Assembly: GCA_951812395.1 (NCBI GenBank) | Contig: CATOSD010000001.1 | Location: forward strand, 1,957,108-2,021,107 | Source: an uncultured Dehalococcoidia bacterium | GTDB taxonomy: Bacteria > Chloroflexota > Dehalococcoidia > Lucifugimonadales > CATOSD01 | Direction: 5' to 3' | Length of the DNA: 64,000 bases | In this document: positions 42,871-53,165 of the stretch, piece by piece | Position numbering within the stretch: the stretch's first letter is position 1 | Layout: the number at the start of each line of letters is the position of its first letter | Notes under the pieces: generated by a model | Seen by the model: only the letters and a program-made list of their open reading frames with translations | The model's database searches: none | Told to the model about the DNA's origin: nothing | Program-made: the position numbers and the translations under genes

Positions 42871-43755
42871 ATGAACATTTCAACGCAAGTCCCTTCAGTC
42901 AATTTCCACCTGTGGAAGCCCTGCAATATGACGTGCAGATTCTGCTTCGCCACATTTCAGGATGTCGGACGGGACGATCTGCCCAAGGGGCATATGCCCC
43001 CTAAGGAATCTCTCGCGGTCGTGGAGGCCCTCGCTACGGCGGGGTTCGAGAAGATCAATTTCGCGGGCGGGGAGCCCATCCTCTGCCCGTGGCTACCTGA
43101 CTTGCTACGGAGAGCCAAGGAATTGGAGTTCACCACTTCCGTAGTCACCAACGGCAGTTACGTCACGCAGGAATGGCTGGACCGAGTAGACGGTTGGCTG
43201 GACTGGGCGGCGGTGAGCATAGACACCGTGGACCCGGAGAGGCTGAAATACATAGGGAGAACCACGCGGGCCGGTCCCATGAGCGAGACTGAATACCTAA
43301 GCGTCACGGGTATGCTGAAGCAGCGCGACATTCGCCTGAAGATAAACACCGTGGTGACGCGGCTCAACTGCGACGAAGACCTAGCAGGGTTCATCGCCAA
43401 TGCCCGGCCGGAACGGTGGAAGTTGCTTCAGGTGCTCCCGGTCAGGGGCCAGAATGATGGCCTAGTTGACAACTTCGTGATCACAGGTGAAGAATTCGCG
43501 CAATACGTGGCACGCAATCGATACGTCGAGTCCATGGGCATCGTTGTGGTGCCGGAGAGTAATGACATGATGACCGGCAGCTACGTGATGGTCGATCCGG
43601 CTGGCCGCTTCTTCGACAATGTGGCCGGCATCCACGTCTACAGCCATCCCATAAACAAGGTTGGTGTCGACGCCGCACTGAGGGAAGTGTCGGTCGATCC
43701 TGACAAGTTCCTGTTGCGGGATGGCCTCTACGATTGGCGAAGAGTGCGAGCATGA
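42871..43755 (+). CDS. Prokaryotic viperin (pVip), radical SAM antiviral enzyme
   Basis: The 294-residue product is a viperin homologue. Viperins convert NTPs to 3'-deoxy-3',4'-didehydro-NTPs that terminate viral RNA synthesis; bacterial pVips protect against phages. The radical SAM cluster motif is CNMTCRFC (NFHLWKPCNMTCRFCFATF), followed by KINFAGGEPIL (SAM-binding), SVVTNGSYVT, VSIDTVDPE, LKINTVVTRLN, RWKLLQVLPVRGQND, and the diagnostic C-terminus SNDMMTGSYVMVDPAGRFFDN. Length matches pVips. It is followed 1 bp later by an HTH-TPR gene, an unusual partner. Which nucleotide it uses cannot be read. Confidence 0.93.
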   Translation: MNISTQVPSVNFHLWKPCNMTCRFCFATFQDVGRDDLPKGHMPPKESLAVVEALATAGFEKINFAGGEPILCPWLPDLLRRAKELEFTTSVVTNGSYVTQEWLDRVDGWLDWAAVSIDTVDPERLKYIGRTTRAGPMSETEYLSVTGMLKQRDIRLKINTVVTRLNCDEDLAGFIANARPERWKLLQVLPVRGQNDGLVDNFVITGEEFAQYVARNRYVESMGIVVVPESNDMMTGSYVMVDPAGRFFDNVAGIHVYSHPINKVGVDAALREVSVDPDKFLLRDGLYDWRRVRA

Positions 43756-43756
43756 C

Positions 43757-46318
43757 ATGGCTGAACGCGAGGTGACGCCCCGCCTTCCCACTAGTGGCCA
43801 GATACTAGGAGCCCTAGTTTCAAGACTGGGCATCAAGCATCCCCTCCTCCAGAATAGGACGGCGCGCCGGTATTTCGCTGGCGACCCTGAACGCTTGGTG
43901 AAGGATTCTACCAAGGAAGAGATCATTGGGGCGGTAGCCCAAGTGCTAACAGACTCCGGATTCGTTGAGTCGCCGCAGGAAAGGAAGGCCAACTACAAGT
44001 CAGCGCCCATATTGGCCTCGACGTTGCAATGGCACGCGGATCACTGGGACCTGACGCGGTCGTTCCTACGGCGAAGAACCATTGGCGTCCTGCCCGGAAA
44101 CCTATCGAAGGTCTGGGAGGCATATGTAAGACTTGCAGTGGTCGACCTGGCCTTCAGGGTGGCCGCTCACCTGCATCTTGCCGGGTCGTCTCCGTCGGCT
44201 CTGGAGTTCCTCGGTCACATTGACCAGAAGGGTAGAGGGGATTATCTCAATGAGAAGCGCAGACAGGCTGGGCTCACCCTGGAGGATCTCGCGGCGAAGG
44301 TCGAAGTTGATGACCACACCGTGGATTCTTGGATGTACAAGGGCACGCGACCAACTGACGACAACCTGGCGAAAACAGCCGAGGTGATGGCTAACAAGAC
44401 TGAGGGCTCGATGACATCAGACATCGCCCTGGAACTACGGGCCCTCTACTGGGTCAGCGACGTCGCTGCACTGTTGTCCGAGCATATAGGCTCTCAGGCC
44501 GTAGACGACGCCATCGGGCGATTGCACCGGTACTCTGAATCAACCTATCGCGCACTTGACGATCAGTTGCCTGCCGAGAACTGGACTGAAGACCTCACTG
44601 TCGTGGCAGACTGGGGAGTTGGCTCACGCCTTGCGGAACCCCTGCTGTCGGCGCTTATTGAACAGGAAGCGGATGACGAATGGCGGGAGGACCTGCGGCC
44701 CTTTGGAATGGACTGGATACGACGAGTCCTCTCAGCAAATCTGGGCGTCCACCTTGTAGAGGTGGATGACCGCATCCAGAAGACGGAAGGCCGCTTACTT
44801 GAGGACTGGGATGTCAGTAACCCCGAGGCTTATGCCCATTACCGGCGTTCCCTGGAGCTCCGTATGCAAGGAAGACTCCATGAAGCCCTGGCCGAGGTTG
44901 AGATAGCGGCTCGGCTCGACCCATTGGACCCGGCGAACCACTTCACGCTGGGCTCAGTGAAGACCGGGATCGGCATCGGACGGGGTGATACGGCTCTTAT
45001 CAACGAGGGCCTGAGTGCGTTATGGATAGCGGTGACGCTCGACCCCACCTGGATCGTCCCTTGGACCGAAATCGGCTCGACGCTGCACCATACTGGCAGG
45101 TCAGTGGAAGCGGTAGAACACCTGCGAAACGTGAATCCCGAATGTGGTCCTCTGGATTCCCGTTACCACAGCACGTTAGGGGCTGCTTGCTGGAAGCTAG
45201 GGCAGCTACCAGAGGCTCTGGCAGCGTTCGAGGCGTCACTCGAACTGGACCCTGAGGAGAATTCCGCTTTAATGGCGGCATCGGAGATCGCCTTGTTGAT
45301 CGGCGACCACGAGAAGCACAGGCGGTATTTCCGAAGGGCCAGGCATTTTGGAGCGGACGAAGGCACCGTCGAATTCTGGGAACAGCTGCGGGAGTTCGGA
45401 AAGAAGGATCAGGACAATGCTGACACGGCCAAGCATGACCGACAGATCGCCGTCATGGACGCAGTCATCAAACTTAACCCCCACGACGACGACGCCTACT
45501 TCACCAGAGGCCTGTCGCATTTCGCTAAGGAAAGGGATGACCTGGCAATTGAAGACGTTGACACCGCCATACGGTTGAATCCCGACCACGCGGGTGCCTA
45601 TATGTTTCGGGGCATTCTGTTGGCAAACCAGAAGCAGTGGGACCGGGTGATCGCTGACATGACCGAGCTCATCCGGCTCAGACCTGACGATGCGAAGGCC
45701 TACTACCACCGAGGACAGGCCTATGGCGAGCAAGACAACTTGGACCAGGCGCTTGCTGACATCTGCGAAGCTATCCGTCTCGATCCCGAACATGCCGACG
45801 CCTACCGGGTCCGAGCCGATTGTCATCGGTACAAGGGAGACTACGACAAGGCAATCGCAGATTTTGGAGCCGCTCTACAACTCGACCCCAAGAGTGCGGC
45901 AGCCCACTTGGGCCGGGGAGCAGCCTATCGTAGTAAGGGTGACCCTGACCGGGCAATCGCCGATTACGACGCTACGCTTCGGGTTAACCCCCGGGAGCCG
46001 CTTGCCTACCGGTTTCGCGCGGACGCCCACCTCGCCAAGGCAAATTACGAACAAGCGATCTCGGACTGTAGCAACGCATTGAATCTCAGCCCTGACGATC
46101 CCATAGCCTACTTCACGCGCGCCAACGCTCACCTGTTCAGTGGAGAATTGAAACTGGCGTTGTCAGACTTCAATGCAGCCAGTGAAATCGACCCCATGGG
46201 CGGGAGATACATCCATGGCCGTGGGCTGGCTTATGAGTTGATGGGGGATGCAGAAGGCGCTGAGGAGGACTATCGACGGGCCAGAGATCTGGGGTACAAC
46301 ATTGAAGAAGTTGACTGA
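43757..46318 (+). CDS. HTH and tetratricopeptide-repeat protein coupled to viperin
   Basis: The 853-residue product has an N-terminal helical region with an HTH-like segment (NRTARRYFAGDPERLVKDSTKEEIIGAV) and a second HTH of XRE type at about residues 161-212 (YLNEKRRQAGLTLEDLAAKVEVDDHTVDSWMYKG). From about residue 360 to the end there are about a dozen tetratricopeptide repeats (for example AYYHRGQAYGEQDNLDQALADICEAIRLDPEHADAYRVRA). The ATG at 43757 immediately follows the viperin stop. TPR-HTH proteins often sense a partner or ligand; a regulator or sensor of the pVip is a fair inference, not shown. Confidence 0.85.
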   Translation: MAEREVTPRLPTSGQILGALVSRLGIKHPLLQNRTARRYFAGDPERLVKDSTKEEIIGAVAQVLTDSGFVESPQERKANYKSAPILASTLQWHADHWDLTRSFLRRRTIGVLPGNLSKVWEAYVRLAVVDLAFRVAAHLHLAGSSPSALEFLGHIDQKGRGDYLNEKRRQAGLTLEDLAAKVEVDDHTVDSWMYKGTRPTDDNLAKTAEVMANKTEGSMTSDIALELRALYWVSDVAALLSEHIGSQAVDDAIGRLHRYSESTYRALDDQLPAENWTEDLTVVADWGVGSRLAEPLLSALIEQEADDEWREDLRPFGMDWIRRVLSANLGVHLVEVDDRIQKTEGRLLEDWDVSNPEAYAHYRRSLELRMQGRLHEALAEVEIAARLDPLDPANHFTLGSVKTGIGIGRGDTALINEGLSALWIAVTLDPTWIVPWTEIGSTLHHTGRSVEAVEHLRNVNPECGPLDSRYHSTLGAACWKLGQLPEALAAFEASLELDPEENSALMAASEIALLIGDHEKHRRYFRRARHFGADEGTVEFWEQLREFGKKDQDNADTAKHDRQIAVMDAVIKLNPHDDDAYFTRGLSHFAKERDDLAIEDVDTAIRLNPDHAGAYMFRGILLANQKQWDRVIADMTELIRLRPDDAKAYYHRGQAYGEQDNLDQALADICEAIRLDPEHADAYRVRADCHRYKGDYDKAIADFGAALQLDPKSAAAHLGRGAAYRSKGDPDRAIADYDATLRVNPREPLAYRFRADAHLAKANYEQAISDCSNALNLSPDDPIAYFTRANAHLFSGELKLALSDFNAASEIDPMGGRYIHGRGLAYELMGDAEGAEEDYRRARDLGYNIEEVD

Positions 46319-46342
46319 CGGGCAGTAGCGGGTTCCGTCGGA

Positions 46343-46356
46343 GCCTCCTTAGAGGC
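46343..46356. terminator. Weak hairpin between convergent genes
   Basis: GCCTC-CTTA-GAGGC shortly after the TPR stop, with no clear T-tract. Possible terminator for the viperin operon; weak. Confidence 0.3.
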
Positions 46357-46413
46357 CTGTCTGGAGACCTTACATTTCTCAATCTCCCCGGCGAACCTCT
46401 GGCCTTCAGCTAG

Positions 46414-47739
46414 TTATGACGTGCGCGACCTACTTTCCTTGCTTGCTTTACTAGGGGTGGTTGTGTTCCTCAGCACATCGCGAAGATGCTCTCGACGGAA
46501 TTCTCGGTAGGACGGCCGACGGTTGCCCCTCGGCACCAGCCATCGATTCCGCGCCAGGGCGGAGATTTCATCCACGGTCTTGTGATCGAAGAGCGGCTCC
46601 TCAGCTCTGCCAGAGAGAAACGCCCTTGCGTTGCTCGCAATGGGCATGGCGTACACTTCACGCTGGATCCCATGCTTCAAAACGTCATCAGGGTTCAACC
46701 CAAGTGATTGCAGCCCTATCCTTGCAACCCGGATACGCCAGTTGGGACCGTCGCCAAACTGATGGCCGTCGGCGTATTTGTGACAATCCTCTTGGAGCAC
46801 CCTCCGCAGTTGTGAGAATAGATCATCCGTAATTTGAAAGTGCCCGTAGCCCGTAGTCGCACCCAGCTTACGTAGCTCGACAACAGGCTTGTCTGTCTCG
46901 TTTCGTGCTTGCGGCAAGAGCCTCAGCCTGTTGTACATTGAGGACCGTCCCAGAGCGGACGTGACTGTGACTAGAGCCAAGCGAGCCTGCTTCTGCTTTC
47001 CGCTAATGAGGCCCTCCGTTCCCCCGTAGCGCTCCTGGAACTTGCTCCTGACCTCTTCGGAGGCGATGAGCGAGGCCACTAGCTTGCCACCTAAGAGATC
47101 GGAATAGGGAGGCACCGCACCGACGACGTAAGCGTCCATCAAGTTGACGAGCCGCTCTCGCCGATCCGCTTGGTTCCAGCCTATCCATTCGTCGCGAACC
47201 CGGATATTGAAGACCGGATCACCCAGCGCGAACAGTCCTATCAGCTTATCGTTGGCCCGATCTTTGACAAGGTAACGCAACCTTCGACCATACCCCTGAG
47301 ACACGGGTATCGACCATAGGAGAGAGGCAAACCTGAAGAGGTTCCCGGTACGAGTCCCCGAACGCACTTCGATAAGTTCGGGGCTGATATTCCCCGGGTC
47401 CACCTCGTCGCCATTGGCGATCTCCTCCAGGAACAGGTCGATCTTGTTGCCCAATGCCTTGTGAATGCGCTGCCGGGCAGCCTCCCTATGAAATCGGTGG
47501 ATGTCTCGGATGGCGTCCTTCGATAACGTATCGTGAGAGCGGGTACCGTTCAAGCCAATCGCTTCGAGGTGACGCCTGATATCGCTGCGCAGCAAATCGC
47601 GGTCGATGGGCGTTGGCTGGGCATCAGCACAGTCCGGCACCACCCCATTGCGATGACCATTGGAATGGACGCCTTCTGGTGCGGCGTCTACGCTGATCTC
47701 GACTGTCTCCTGCAACACCATCTGCTTTGTCCTGTTCAT
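46414..47739 (-). CDS. DUF4338 protein (DruA-like, Druantia)
   Basis: The 441-residue product matches DUF4338, the domain of DruA in Druantia anti-phage systems. The conserved block is YGRRLRYLVKDRANDKLIGLFALGDPVFNIRVRDEWIGW and then AYVVGAVPPYSDLLGGKLVASLIASEEVRSKFQERYGG. N-terminal coiled or helical regions precede it. Its biochemical role is unsettled. It overlaps the DruE-like helicase gene by 4 bp and is the last gene of the cassette. Druantia type I also has DruB, DruC and DruD, which are not seen here. Confidence 0.88.
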   Translation of the reverse strand: MNRTKQMVLQETVEISVDAAPEGVHSNGHRNGVVPDCADAQPTPIDRDLLRSDIRRHLEAIGLNGTRSHDTLSKDAIRDIHRFHREAARQRIHKALGNKIDLFLEEIANGDEVDPGNISPELIEVRSGTRTGNLFRFASLLWSIPVSQGYGRRLRYLVKDRANDKLIGLFALGDPVFNIRVRDEWIGWNQADRRERLVNLMDAYVVGAVPPYSDLLGGKLVASLIASEEVRSKFQERYGGTEGLISGKQKQARLALVTVTSALGRSSMYNRLRLLPQARNETDKPVVELRKLGATTGYGHFQITDDLFSQLRRVLQEDCHKYADGHQFGDGPNWRIRVARIGLQSLGLNPDDVLKHGIQREVYAMPIASNARAFLSGRAEEPLFDHKTVDEISALARNRWLVPRGNRRPSYREFRREHLRDVLRNTTTPSKASKESRSRTS

Positions 47740-50700
47740 TCGCGTCTGGCAAAACGGAGCAGATCGTTCGCCACCCAGAACGGCCTGCGCAGCAGGTCGA
47801 AGCTGGTATAGGCCCGGGGGAGGACGCCGGTCTCCTCTCGCAGCCTCTCCAGTTCCACATGCATGGGACGAGCCGACAGAGTGTGGATGGGTTGAATGCC
47901 TATCCGGACGTCCTTGCTTGCCCGGAATACGGCACCGAACGGTTCGGGGCCTTTCCTAGCGTCCGCGATGGGCCAATTCGCACGCAGGTACTCTCCGACT
48001 CCAGTTGCCATCACCACCCCGTGCTCCCTGCTCAGACTTGGCCGCCGTCCCTCCAACAGGTACTCGATTACTGAGACTGAGAGCTCGCGATCCAGCAGGT
48101 TGTGGATTTGCTGATTCCTGTACCCCAGCAGGCAGTGGTAGCAGGCGCCGCTGCAGCTGACGTTGGGACAGATCCTTCCCATCTCCAGCGCCAATTCGGT
48201 GATCTGTCCCAGGCTGTCCTGGATTGCCCTCGCGTAACCGGCTCCTCCAGGCACATTGTCGTAGATGAATACTTCTCCCTGGACACGGCCGATGCGGTCT
48301 CTTGTCGGGCGAACGCCTATCTGCACCTCCTCGGGGCTTACCTGGAGATGCCTTGCCGATGCTTCCGCCATGAGTGTCCCAAAGGAGTACCACACCGCCC
48401 TTCCGGATGGCTCCATCATCGGAGCGTCGAGGAAATCCGGCATATCGACCGCCAGCAATATCACCTCGGAGTTGAAGCGATGCCCGAGAACAACCCTGTT
48501 GTCGAACTCTTCCTTGTTCGGACAGGGTTGTCCTGCTCGCGGCCCTCGCCGGAATCCTCTGTGTGGTGGCACGTTTGCGGGATAGGTATGCTCACCAGCG
48601 CTATCAGCATCCATATGCCTTCCGCAGGCGGGGCATAGGACGAATCCGGGCATGGTCCGGTCGGGTCCCATGTTCCGCATGAAGAGATCGCCGACGTGGA
48701 CTGAGGAGTAGAGCCCAGGGGCAAACGACGGATTGTTCCGCCCTTGAGTGACGGCGTTGGCTCCTACCAAGAGTTGAGCGGGAGGTGTGAACCCGGCTCG
48801 CTCCCTGCCTGACCTGTAGGGCACTCTGCCCCCGTTTGGGAGCGCAGCGTCCACCGTGAACCCCCGAGGTCTCAGGTAAGGCATGGTGACTATTTCGTCA
48901 CTCCCGCACTCTGGACACGCGACAGGCGATTCCGCCTCCACGCGGGTCAAGGTGACTGCGCGGCAGCGCTTGCACTCGTTCAGCTTCTCAGTTGGCGTAT
49001 AGTCGGGAAGGTGGGCAGAGGGATCGTAGACTGCGGCACTGCGATAGATGAACGTTTCCGGGAATCGCCCGAGTATGACCTCCGCGCCAGGAGCGTACTC
49101 TGTCAAGGCGATCCGAAGATCCCGCGAGATGCCTGAGTAGAAGTCCTGTGATTCGTAACGGTCTTCCTGATCATCGTCCTCTGGAATGGAAAGCTTGACC
49201 ACATCCACAGGGAAGGCATACTTGGGGAGCAGGCCAGCCAGCATCAACGATTCGAGCAGGTCATCGTTTGCACCCGAGCCTCGAGCGACACCCTCCACCT
49301 CGTCGGGCAATACCAGCAGCCACTCTCCAATCCGGTCTTTCATCAAGCCATCAACCACTGCCTTGGCTCTTTCGAGCAACGCAGCTCGATTCTCGTTGAT
49401 ATGTCTTTCGAGCTCCGCGTGCCCGCCGCCCATCAGAAATCGTTCCACGGTTCCCCAAGCTCCGAAAAGACCTACAGAGGCGCCCCTGCTCAACCATCCG
49501 GGGAAGAAGCCTCCTAGAATGAGAGAGCGCACGTGTCTACGAGCAATCACCTCATTCTCCAGATAGAGGACTGGCACCCGTGGAGGTTCGGACACTATCT
49601 CCTTCGGGCGATGGAAGTAATACTGGTCGTGACTGCGGTCGAGAGCGTAGGTGACCACGGTTGCCACCGCGCTGCCCCGCCTTCCGGCGCGGCCAGCCCG
49701 CTGCTGATAATTTGCAACAGTCGGAGCCACGTTGCGCAAGCCCACGCTCAACAGGCTGCCTATGTCGATACCCATTTCCATCGTCGTGGTCACCGAGAGA
49801 ATGTCGATCCGGTGATCCTCCCGATGCTCGGTCTCCCGGAACAGGTCCTGGAACCATCTCTCGATGTTCCGCGCCTCGTGTCTTTCAATGGCCGCCGTAT
49901 GCTCCGCTGCCTGGAGAGGGTATGGGTCGGGATGACCGGCCCCCGGCTTTGCGAACAAGGCTGACCTACGGAAGAAATTCTGAATTGAGGTTGCCTGAAC
50001 TTGCTCGGCGTTCTGACCGCATCTGTAGCACACGCCCAGCAGGACCTCTCCCATCACGTATGCGCAGGCGGCGCACCTGAACACAGTGTCGCCAACGGGC
50101 CGCAGCTCAAATGAGTCGATACGGATTCCGTAAGGTACCTGGTCGTTGACTCGCCGCCCAGCCGAGACGAGAATCCCGAATCCCTGCAGGGCCTTCCACA
50201 GAGGCCAATGGATTTCCTCCAGCCAGTCCTCTATGTCCTGGATGCGCCCTTCGGTCAGGAGCCTGCGAGCTACTGCGCGAATGTACCTGCCTAGCTTCCG
50301 CTGAGGTTGAAGGTTATATGGGACGATGTTGTCGCCCTGGCGACGATGCGCAGGCACGATTCGCTGCCTCTCATAGGGCAGCATCCTGCCGTCGAAGGGC
50401 CACTCCCATGGACTCAGCGGCTCCGGAGGCAGCAGGATGTGCTCGGTAGCCAGGATGCGCGCTACGGTTCTCAACAGCGAATGAGTCTCATCCCGACTAA
50501 GTGGTTCCAGTTGTCCCGTTCGCTCAGGGAGGTTTACCGACCACATGGCAAGACCCAGTGGCTCCAGCCCGATGTCGCCCTGGGCGATCTCCCTCCTGGC
50601 TGCGATGTCGAAGGAAACCAGCGCCTCCGCGTAGACCGCGCTCTGGTCGTCATTCAGTCTCTCGAAGGCGTCGGTCAAATGACCGTCCGTCGGATTGATC

Positions 50701-53165
50701 TCCCGGTCTATCTGGAGGTCGATCACCCCGGTTCGCAGTTCCCTATAGGGGATCGAGCGGGGCGTAGGGTTGTCCCCAGTTCCCCCGCACTCGCTGCAAC
50801 TCGTCTCGGTGAGAATCGTCTTGCGCCCTATCTCGTATGAGGACTCCTGCCGGAGAACTCCCGATCCGTCACACTCCCGGCAGCTGTGTAAGACCCTGTA
50901 GAGCAGCTGCCGGAATACGTCGTACTGATGGTCTCTTCTGAGGTCGCCGGCGAGCTGCGCCGCGTCCTGCCGAGAGTCCGAGAATATGAGGGCCTTCCGT
51001 CCTGCGGTCCCATTGGGCCCTGAGACATCCGGCTGGACCCTCAAAGTGTCCTCCATCACCACCGAGATAGAACGAGGCCCTCTGGTTCTCAGAGGCTCGA
51101 TGATCTCTCTGCCCCCATCCAACCTGCGATAGTTCTGGCATCGGGGGCACTGCGTCGGAAAGGGACTACCTTCACCTCCGCTGGTCTCGTCCGCGGTGGG
51201 GTTGACGCCGAATGAAGGCCGTGCGAAGGGTGCTTGGGGACCGCATGGGAGAGTCGTCTTGAACGAGCGGAGATGGGCGTTATACCCGTCATGTGGTTGC
51301 TCAACGCCGAATATCCGATAATCGGTGATATCCTTCGGCTCTCCGCTGAAGTCGTCGCTCCAGGGCCACAGGCTTCCGGCCCCGCTGTCAGGAATACCGC
51401 CCACGAACAGCAGACCACATCTGTGGCATGAGAACACTTCCAGTACCCGGGCTCCGCATCGCTCCGAGCACCACGGGCGAGGGTCGGTGTAAATCCTTCC
51501 TACCGGCCGCTCTCCGCGATACTGCTCGGGCACCTCGGTGCAGTCTGGATTCAGGCAGGCCCAAAGGCCCGGGAGTCCTCTGAAGAACGCGTGTAATCGC
51601 ATGGAGAGAATCGGCGGCGTGTCCGGAAGCGGCATAGGGCGGGCATAGCTGCCTGCGGCAAGCAGTCCCGCCATTGCACGCTCCTGAGTATCTTGTTCAG
51701 CCCCCGGCCAACACTCTTGAGCAAGCTCGGACAGCCGCGTAGCGTTCCGGGCCGTTCTCGCCCTGACCCACCGCAGGTCCTCGCTGTCGGACAAGATCTG
51801 GTGCAGAGCCACCTGAGGATCTTCGTCCTCGTTCGGTTCTGCGAGACCCAAGGACTGCGACAGGGCTCGCATGCTCGGAAACGGATCAGCGTGTGAGAAT
51901 CTATCGTGAAACCCTGCGAACGCCCCTAACGAACGCGAGTCTGTATCCCGCGAGTCTGGCACTTCGTCGGGCACCCCTGCGTGTATCAAGGTGAAACTGT
52001 CTTGCGGCTCTCCAAAGAGGTCAGAAGTGAACGTGGTCAAGTCACTCTCGGCGCCCTGGACATTCGGAATCGACGCACTGGTAGCAATCGCCCTGAACTT
52101 GTTCGAGCCTGGTCGTATTCCCAGCCTCTCCTTCAGACGACGCACCAAGTGCGCAACCTCAGTGCCCTTGGCTCCTGTGTACGTATGCGCTTCATCCAGC
52201 ACCAGAGTGACGACTCGATCATCTGCTCCTTCCAGCCAGGCCCGAGTCATGTCGAATATGGGACTCTCGATCGGGCGGATGAGCATGTATTCGAGCATCG
52301 AGTAGTTGGTGACTAGTATGTCCGGGGGAGCCCCCTGCATGTCCCACCGGCATAGCATCTCAGGGCCACCCGTTGCGGGCCAGTTGCCGGTGCTGCGCAG
52401 CCGGTCCCCGAGGCTCTTCCACTCTTCCTCCAAGTGCACCTTGTACTCCTCAAACTCCCGGCGCTTGGAGCTTTGCTCCGGCCCCCTAGTAGGCGGTGTC
52501 AAACTCGTGTACATACCGAAGTGGATCAGGTTCCCGTTGAGGTGTTGCCGTTGCCAGAGGGAAGAGCCGTTCAGCGACAGCACCCGGCGCAGCCTGGACA
52601 TCTGGTCGTTCACCAACGCGTTCATCGGGTACAGGATGATTGCCCGCAGACCTGCTTCCCTGGTCTCATGCCGGCGGGAATAGTGCCACGTCCCGTCATC
52701 CGGATCGAAGAACCCATCATCCGGTGGGGCCTGGGGAGGAGCCCAGGTGCGGGCCTCCTTCAGTATCCTTGCGAGGACCGGGAGGACAAACGCCTCGGTC
52801 TTGCCGGAGCCAGTCCCGGTGGCAACCAACAGGTTTGGTGCGTCCCCAAAGCTCGCCATGAGGGCTTCCTCCTGGTGGGTGTACAGGGGAAATCTGTCCA
52901 CGGGAACGCCGTGTTCAACGAGCGCTGAAAGACCCGGAGGTATGTTGTCTGGGTATTCCTGCTCTAGCTCACGTAACAGCCGGGCTGTTGCAAAAGCGGG
53001 AGTCGCCTCAATGAAGGGGTCTTGAGCAATGACCCCGCGTTCTCTCAGGAGCGCCGACCGTTCGGCGAACACCAGCGGATGGGAAATCCGGTACTGCGAC
53101 TCGATATAGCTCGCAATGGACTCCTTGAGATGGGCAGCAGCTTGGCTTGGTGTGAACTGCATCAT
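47736..53165 (-). CDS. Giant DEAD/DEAH-box helicase with DUF1998 (DruE/MrfA-like)
   Basis: The 1809-residue product is a superfamily 2 helicase with motif I LLVATGTGSGKTEAFVLPVL near residue 110, motif II LVLDEAHTYTGAKGTE, motif III SASI and motif VI YQQRAGRAGRRGS. Several zinc-binding clusters occur, including a DnaJ-like CRECDGSG...CSECGGTG pair. The end carries a DUF1998 domain: VFIYDNVPGGAGYARAI, CPNVSCSGACYHCLLGYRNQQIH. This size and domain order match DruE. The start overlaps the methylase stop by 4 bp. Predicted to translocate on phage DNA. Confidence 0.93.
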   Translation of the reverse strand: MMQFTPSQAAAHLKESIASYIESQYRISHPLVFAERSALLRERGVIAQDPFIEATPAFATARLLRELEQEYPDNIPPGLSALVEHGVPVDRFPLYTHQEEALMASFGDAPNLLVATGTGSGKTEAFVLPVLARILKEARTWAPPQAPPDDGFFDPDDGTWHYSRRHETREAGLRAIILYPMNALVNDQMSRLRRVLSLNGSSLWQRQHLNGNLIHFGMYTSLTPPTRGPEQSSKRREFEEYKVHLEEEWKSLGDRLRSTGNWPATGGPEMLCRWDMQGAPPDILVTNYSMLEYMLIRPIESPIFDMTRAWLEGADDRVVTLVLDEAHTYTGAKGTEVAHLVRRLKERLGIRPGSNKFRAIATSASIPNVQGAESDLTTFTSDLFGEPQDSFTLIHAGVPDEVPDSRDTDSRSLGAFAGFHDRFSHADPFPSMRALSQSLGLAEPNEDEDPQVALHQILSDSEDLRWVRARTARNATRLSELAQECWPGAEQDTQERAMAGLLAAGSYARPMPLPDTPPILSMRLHAFFRGLPGLWACLNPDCTEVPEQYRGERPVGRIYTDPRPWCSERCGARVLEVFSCHRCGLLFVGGIPDSGAGSLWPWSDDFSGEPKDITDYRIFGVEQPHDGYNAHLRSFKTTLPCGPQAPFARPSFGVNPTADETSGGEGSPFPTQCPRCQNYRRLDGGREIIEPLRTRGPRSISVVMEDTLRVQPDVSGPNGTAGRKALIFSDSRQDAAQLAGDLRRDHQYDVFRQLLYRVLHSCRECDGSGVLRQESSYEIGRKTILTETSCSECGGTGDNPTPRSIPYRELRTGVIDLQIDREINPTDGHLTDAFERLNDDQSAVYAEALVSFDIAARREIAQGDIGLEPLGLAMWSVNLPERTGQLEPLSRDETHSLLRTVARILATEHILLPPEPLSPWEWPFDGRMLPYERQRIVPAHRRQGDNIVPYNLQPQRKLGRYIRAVARRLLTEGRIQDIEDWLEEIHWPLWKALQGFGILVSAGRRVNDQVPYGIRIDSFELRPVGDTVFRCAACAYVMGEVLLGVCYRCGQNAEQVQATSIQNFFRRSALFAKPGAGHPDPYPLQAAEHTAAIERHEARNIERWFQDLFRETEHREDHRIDILSVTTTMEMGIDIGSLLSVGLRNVAPTVANYQQRAGRAGRRGSAVATVVTYALDRSHDQYYFHRPKEIVSEPPRVPVLYLENEVIARRHVRSLILGGFFPGWLSRGASVGLFGAWGTVERFLMGGGHAELERHINENRAALLERAKAVVDGLMKDRIGEWLLVLPDEVEGVARGSGANDDLLESLMLAGLLPKYAFPVDVVKLSIPEDDDQEDRYESQDFYSGISRDLRIALTEYAPGAEVILGRFPETFIYRSAAVYDPSAHLPDYTPTEKLNECKRCRAVTLTRVEAESPVACPECGSDEIVTMPYLRPRGFTVDAALPNGGRVPYRSGRERAGFTPPAQLLVGANAVTQGRNNPSFAPGLYSSVHVGDLFMRNMGPDRTMPGFVLCPACGRHMDADSAGEHTYPANVPPHRGFRRGPRAGQPCPNKEEFDNRVVLGHRFNSEVILLAVDMPDFLDAPMMEPSGRAVWYSFGTLMAEASARHLQVSPEEVQIGVRPTRDRIGRVQGEVFIYDNVPGGAGYARAIQDSLGQITELALEMGRICPNVSCSGACYHCLLGYRNQQIHNLLDRELSVSVIEYLLEGRRPSLSREHGVVMATGVGEYLRANWPIADARKGPEPFGAVFRASKDVRIGIQPIHTLSARPMHVELERLREETGVLPRAYTSFDLLRRPFWVANDLLRFARRE

